A stretch of 64,000 bases of DNA, taken from positions 62,001 to 126,000 of the forward strand of contig JAUJOT010000003.1 of assembly GCA_030447505.1 (NCBI GenBank), written 5' to 3'. The notes beneath the pieces are model-generated. The model made no database searches. It saw only the letters and a program-made list of their open reading frames with translations, and was not told the origin of the DNA. Both the position numbers and the translations under genes were made by a program. Origin of the DNA: Solirubrobacteraceae bacterium (GTDB lineage: Bacteria; Actinomycetota; Thermoleophilia; Solirubrobacterales; Solirubrobacteraceae). The first letter of the stretch is position 1, and each line of letters opens with the position of its first letter. Of the stretch, positions 61,442-64,000 are shown one piece after another.

Positions 61442-62035
61442 TCAGGCGGCCGCGGCGTCGTCGGCCGCTGGCCGACGGTCGCGCGGAGCGAGGTGTCGGT
61501 AGACGCTCGCGCGGCTCACGCCGAGGACCGCCGCGATCGCCGCGACGGTGTGGTCGCCCGCGGCGTACATCTCGCGCGCGATCGCCAGCTTGTCCGGCGT
61601 CATCACTGACGGACGGCCGCCCTTGCGCCCGCGCGCCCGAGCAGCCGCGAGGCCCGCGTTCGTGCGCTCTCGGATCAGGTCCCGCTCGAACTCCGCCAGC
61701 GCGGCGAAAACGTGAAACACCAACCGGCCGCCGGGCGTGGTCGTGTCGATGCTCTCCTGCAGCGACACAAACCCGACATCGCGCTCGGCGAGCATCGCGA
61801 CCGTATCGATCAGGTGGCGCAGCGACCGCCCGAGGCGGTCCAAGCGCCAGACAACCAGCGTGTCGCCCTCGCGCAGGTGATCGAGCACCCGCGCCAGCTC
61901 GGGTCGGTCGTCCAACGCGCCGCTGGCGGTGTCACTGAAGATCCGCACGCAGCCCGCGGCGCTCAACGCATCGTGCTGCAAACCGAGCTCCTGCTCGCCC
62001 GTGGAGACCCTCGCATAGCCCAGCAGCGCGCCCAT
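61442..62035 (-). CDS. Serine recombinase/resolvase (TniR-like)
   Basis: 197 residues from ATG 62035. The catalytic domain starts GALLGYARVSTGEQ with the nucleophilic Ser, then VVWRLDRLGRSLRHL and FVSLQESIDTTTPGGRLVFH. The C-terminal helix-turn-helix is DHTVAAIAAVLGVSRASVYR. It resolves cointegrates at a res site, which should lie just upstream. ATG 62080 is an alternative start adding 15 unconserved residues. First gene of the transposition block, 11 bp before the transposase gene. Confidence 0.93.
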   Translation of the reverse strand: MGALLGYARVSTGEQELGLQHDALSAAGCVRIFSDTASGALDDRPELARVLDHLREGDTLVVWRLDRLGRSLRHLIDTVAMLAERDVGFVSLQESIDTTTPGGRLVFHVFAALAEFERDLIRERTNAGLAAARARGRKGGRPSVMTPDKLAIAREMYAAGDHTVAAIAAVLGVSRASVYRHLAPRDRRPAADDAAAA

Positions 62036-62140
62036 TCCGCCTACCGTCTCACAACCCTCCACGGCGCGCAACTGAGACATTGATTATCGACACGGGTTCT
62101 GAACGCATCGGCAGCTGTGCAGCTCGCTCAGCGCGGCTCG

Positions 62141-62164
62141 TTGCAGAATCGGTCGTTTCTGCGA
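62141..62164. promoter_or_regulatory. Dyad TTGCAGAA-N8-TTCTGCGA, candidate res subsite
   Basis: A near-perfect dyad (one mismatch in 8) in the 200 bp upstream of the resolvase gene. GTTCTGAAC (62096-62104) is a shorter palindrome in the same stretch. Resolvases bind 2-3 such sites; only this one is convincing. Confidence 0.45.
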
Positions 62165-62238
62165 CGGCGGCTCGTCGGGTCGTCGAGCTGCGAGTTGCGC
62201 GGCGTGATGCAGCAGTTCGGGAGCGGGATGCGCACCGT

Positions 62239-62586
62239 TCATTCGGCAGGGCGGGGGGCGTACATGATCACCACGACGCCGATCAGGCAGATGACGGCGC
62301 CGACGATGTCGTAGCGGTCCGGACGGAAGCCGTCGAAGGCGATGCCCCACGTGAGCGATCCGGCGACGAATATGCCGCCGTAGGCGGCAAGGATCCGCCC
62401 GAAGTGCGGGTCGGGCTGGAACGTGGCGACGAACCCGTAGAGAAAGAGCGCGAGGCCCCCGAGAAGGGCGAGTGCCCAGCCTCGGCCCTCTCGGACTGAT
62501 TGCCAGATGAGCCAGGCGCCGCCGATCTCGGCGATAGCGGCGACGACGAAGAGCGCGATCGAACGACTGATCTCGCTGCTCGTCAT
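62239..62586 (-). CDS. ynfA: YnfA family (UPF0060) membrane protein
   Basis: 115 residues with four membrane helices. Recognised by [52 protein letters not shown] and [20 protein letters not shown]. This SMR-like family of about 108 residues may export small cations or drugs. A longer frame runs through the repeats upstream, but ATG 62586 (TSSEISRS) is the sensible start. It lies between the resolvase and the repeat cluster, the usual place for transposon cargo. Confidence 0.9.
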   Translation of the reverse strand: MTSSEISRSIALFVVAAIAEIGGAWLIWQSVREGRGWALALLGGLALFLYGFVATFQPDPHFGRILAAYGGIFVAGSLTWGIAFDGFRPDRYDIVGAVICLIGVVVIMYAPRPAE

Positions 62587-62631
62587 GGCCAGGGGTCGCG
62601 CCATCATCCGCGCGAAATCCAACGCTTGGTG

Positions 62632-62802
62632 TTTGTCGCCACTCGCGACCGGCGCCGCGACCGCACGGGCTGGATCCCCGTGGTCGGTCCTCTTTGTCGC
62701 CACCCTTGAGGTGCCCTCGCGCCGCCCCGTAGACCCGTTTGTCGCCACGATCGCCGGTTCCGCGGCGACAAAGAGCAGTTAGCCGCCGCTTCTTGTCGTC
62801 AC
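62632..62802. repeat. Cluster of TTTGTCGCCAC repeats (candidate transposon end)
   Basis: Three identical 11-bp direct copies at 62632-62642, 62693-62703 and 62738-62748, an inverted relative CGGCGACAAA at 62763-62772, and a variant TTGTCGTCAC at 62793-62802 that overlaps the lgt stop codon. Similar multiple TTTGTCG-type sites form the ends of Tn7/Tn5053-superfamily transposons. Confidence 0.7.
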
Positions 62803-63593
62803 GTCGCGTGCGGCTCGGCGCGGTGTTTGGTGAGCGTCCGGCCGATAAGGACGATGGCGAGCAGCGCGATGCTTGTCCATTGGGCGTTGTTGAGGCCGAG
62901 TGCGAGTTGGGGGCTGTCGCTGCGCAAAAAGAACACGAAGAACCGTCCAGCTGCGAAGAGGCCGAGCACGAGCCATGCGAGGTCGGCGGGGCGTTTGAGG
63001 CGGTGGCGCAGTGGCCAGATCGCCGCGAAGATGATCGTGGCGAGCAGGACTTCGTAGAGGCCGCCGTTGTGGTAGGCGTAGTCGGGGTTGGGCGTCAGCG
63101 CGTCGGGGTGGGCGTTGCGTACGGCGAGCAGGAAGTCGCTGCGCTCCCCGTAGTGCTCGCCGTTGATGACGTCGCCGATGCGCCCGATCGCGACGCCGAG
63201 CGGCAGGCCGGCGGCACCGGCGTCGAGGTAGCGGGCACTGAGGCCGCTTCGCTGCACGTAGGCGGCGATCAGCAGTGCGGCGAGGATGATGCCGCCGTCA
63301 AACGTGTACCCGTTGCCCGTGATGAGGCGATCGGGCGCCAGCAGCGCGCCGGGGTCGTGCTCGAGCAGATAGAAGATGCGGGCGCCGATGATGCCGCCGA
63401 CTGCCGCGAGCACGGCGAAGGTGTACATCGGTTCGGGCGACAGGTCGCGTTCGCGCAGCCAGCGCGCGGCGGCGAGGGCCCCGATGAGGATGCCCAGCGC
63501 GATCGTGATGCCGTGCCAGGCGAGCGTGATCGGTCCGAGCTCGATCGTCGGGTCGATCCCGATCGTGATGACGGCCATGACCTCGATGCTCAC
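62799..63593 (-). CDS. lgt: Prolipoprotein diacylglyceryl transferase family protein
   Basis: 264 residues with about seven membrane helices. Lgt transfers diacylglycerol to the lipobox Cys. The signature is GVAIGRIGDVINGEHYGE (general form GRxGNFxNGE), and LAWHGITIALGILIGAL and YEVLLATIIF are in the right positions. The Asp in place of the usual Asn in GRIGN-type motif is worth noting. GTG 63593 overlaps the stop of the preceding transporter gene (GTGA). Being next to a mobile element and a transporter it may be an accessory copy; a housekeeping lgt is not in this window. Confidence 0.87.
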   Translation of the reverse strand: MSIEVMAVITIGIDPTIELGPITLAWHGITIALGILIGALAAARWLRERDLSPEPMYTFAVLAAVGGIIGARIFYLLEHDPGALLAPDRLITGNGYTFDGGIILAALLIAAYVQRSGLSARYLDAGAAGLPLGVAIGRIGDVINGEHYGERSDFLLAVRNAHPDALTPNPDYAYHNGGLYEVLLATIIFAAIWPLRHRLKRPADLAWLVLGLFAAGRFFVFFLRSDSPQLALGLNNAQWTSIALLAIVLIGRTLTKHRAEPHAT

Positions 63594-64000
63594 TCGCGCG
63601 AGGCGCCGCGGCGCCCGCCTGTGCCCTGGCCAGGCACCGCAGGTTTTGCGGGGCGATCGTCGGTCGAGCCGCGCCCGTCGCGCCGCCGCTGCGCGTCGTC
63701 GTGTCCGTCGGGCTCTGGCCGCTCGTCGTCACGGCCGCCACGCAGGCGCGTCAGCCACTGGCGTATCCCGCAGCGGTCGGCGGGGTCTTCGATGGTCCGC
63801 CAGGCGAGCAGCGCGCCGAGCAGTGCGACGAGGACGGCTGTCAGCATCGCGGCGCGGTAGGCGTCGACGGTCGCGTCGGCCAGGACGGCTTGCAGCTGTG
63901 GCTGCGCTTCGTCGGTGATGCCCGACTCGAGGGCGGCGGTAGGTCGGTCGCGGGCTGCTGCGACGACGGCAGGATCGTCCGTCGCCGCGGGTGGTGGGAG
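63590..64000 (-). CDS. C-terminal end of a membrane transporter, likely MFS/DHA2 (runs off the window)
   Basis: The frame is open to the right edge, so only the last 136 residues are visible. A hydrophilic stretch with QPQLQAVLADATVDAYRAAM is followed by one membrane helix (LTAVLVALLGALLAW) and a charged tail rich in Arg, Asp and Gly. DHA2-family (EmrB/QacA-like) drug exporters end with this extracytoplasmic loop, helix and tail. The assignment rests on that shape only. Stop overlaps the lgt start, so the two are an operon. Confidence 0.5.
   Translation of the reverse strand, partial: LPPPAATDDPAVVAAARDRPTAALESGITDEAQPQLQAVLADATVDAYRAAMLTAVLVALLGALLAWRTIEDPADRCGIRQWLTRLRGGRDDERPEPDGHDDAQRRRDGRGSTDDRPAKPAVPGQGTGGRRGASRE

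Larger units (their letters stand above)
59085..62802. mobile_element. Putative Tn552/Tn5053-type transposon (ends not fixed)
   Basis: Resolvase, DDE transposase and AAA ATPase in one minus-strand block flanked by short repeats on both sides. Sizes (about 480, 280 and 200 residues) match Tn552 (p480, p271, resolvase). TniQ is absent. The right limit is uncertain: ynfA may be cargo if the 62632-62802 repeats are the right end. The left and right repeats are not inverted copies of one another, so the boundaries are tentative. Confidence 0.5.

Noticed and set aside
59073-62802. Left repeats (GCTTGTTGGCC) and right repeats (TTTGTCGCCAC) as matching terminal inverted repeats
   Set aside because: They share only a loose TTGT-GCC pattern and have the same orientation, not the inverted one required for transposon ends.

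Overview
The window is about 64 kb of very GC-rich DNA with dense, short-gapped genes. It looks like a chromosome of an actinomycete-type bacterium, most likely from the Thermoleophilia/Solirubrobacterales side. This is an inference from gene content and architecture: groES-groEL under two CIRCE operators, a PAC2 protein, an F420-associated-type zinc metalloprotease, an AdnAB-like helicase-nuclease, PolX, SpoIID/LytB and many genes that appear to start without a leader. No rRNA, tRNA or CRISPR array was seen. Both window edges cut a gene: a long Lhr helicase on the left and a DHA2-type transporter on the right.

Layout. 1-13 kb: lhr, a VOC protein, unknown and membrane proteins, a GlcD-type FAD oxidase, a Nei/Fpg glycosylase coupled to a glycerophosphodiesterase, an ECF sigma factor overlapping a DUF4349 membrane protein (probable anti-sigma), and a Crp/Fnr regulator coupled to a Nudix hydrolase. 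13-24 kb: an ASCH protein, groES-groEL, a secreted unknown coupled to an amidase, a nucleoside-diphosphate-sugar epimerase-like protein, ferredoxin, beta-carbonic anhydrase, Mrp ATPase, metalloprotease and inositol monophosphatase. 24-41 kb: helicase-nuclease, PAC2, a YhaM-like HD exonuclease, a secreted phospholipase A2, two half-size TauE/SafE genes, otsB, a GT4 glycosyltransferase, polX, a dolichol-phosphate-mannose-synthase-like GT2, thioredoxin and ileS. 41-47 kb: a regulatory block with marR, two related MerR/B12-fold regulators, a PAS protein, a 30-residue membrane peptide and an HD-GYP phosphodiesterase, then a lipoprotein with an apparently dead alpha/beta-hydrolase. 47-59 kb: lepB, fumC, two GH2 glycosidases, a PPOX protein, a LysM protein, an aldehyde dehydrogenase, SpoIID, MaoC and a FEN-type nuclease.

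59-64 kb is accessory: a Tn552/Tn5053-type module (AAA ATPase, DDE transposase, serine resolvase), ynfA, a cluster of TTTGTCGCCAC repeats, then lgt and the end of a transporter gene.

The most consistent unexplained pattern is a start-site rule. Many genes carry a TAnnnT (sometimes CAnnnT) hexamer ending 7-9 nt before the start codon, as expected for leaderless mRNAs. At several divergent gene pairs one symmetric hexamer (for example CATACTA) seems to serve both directions. The rule corrects several start sites and points to an ATC start codon for the FEN nuclease at 55922.
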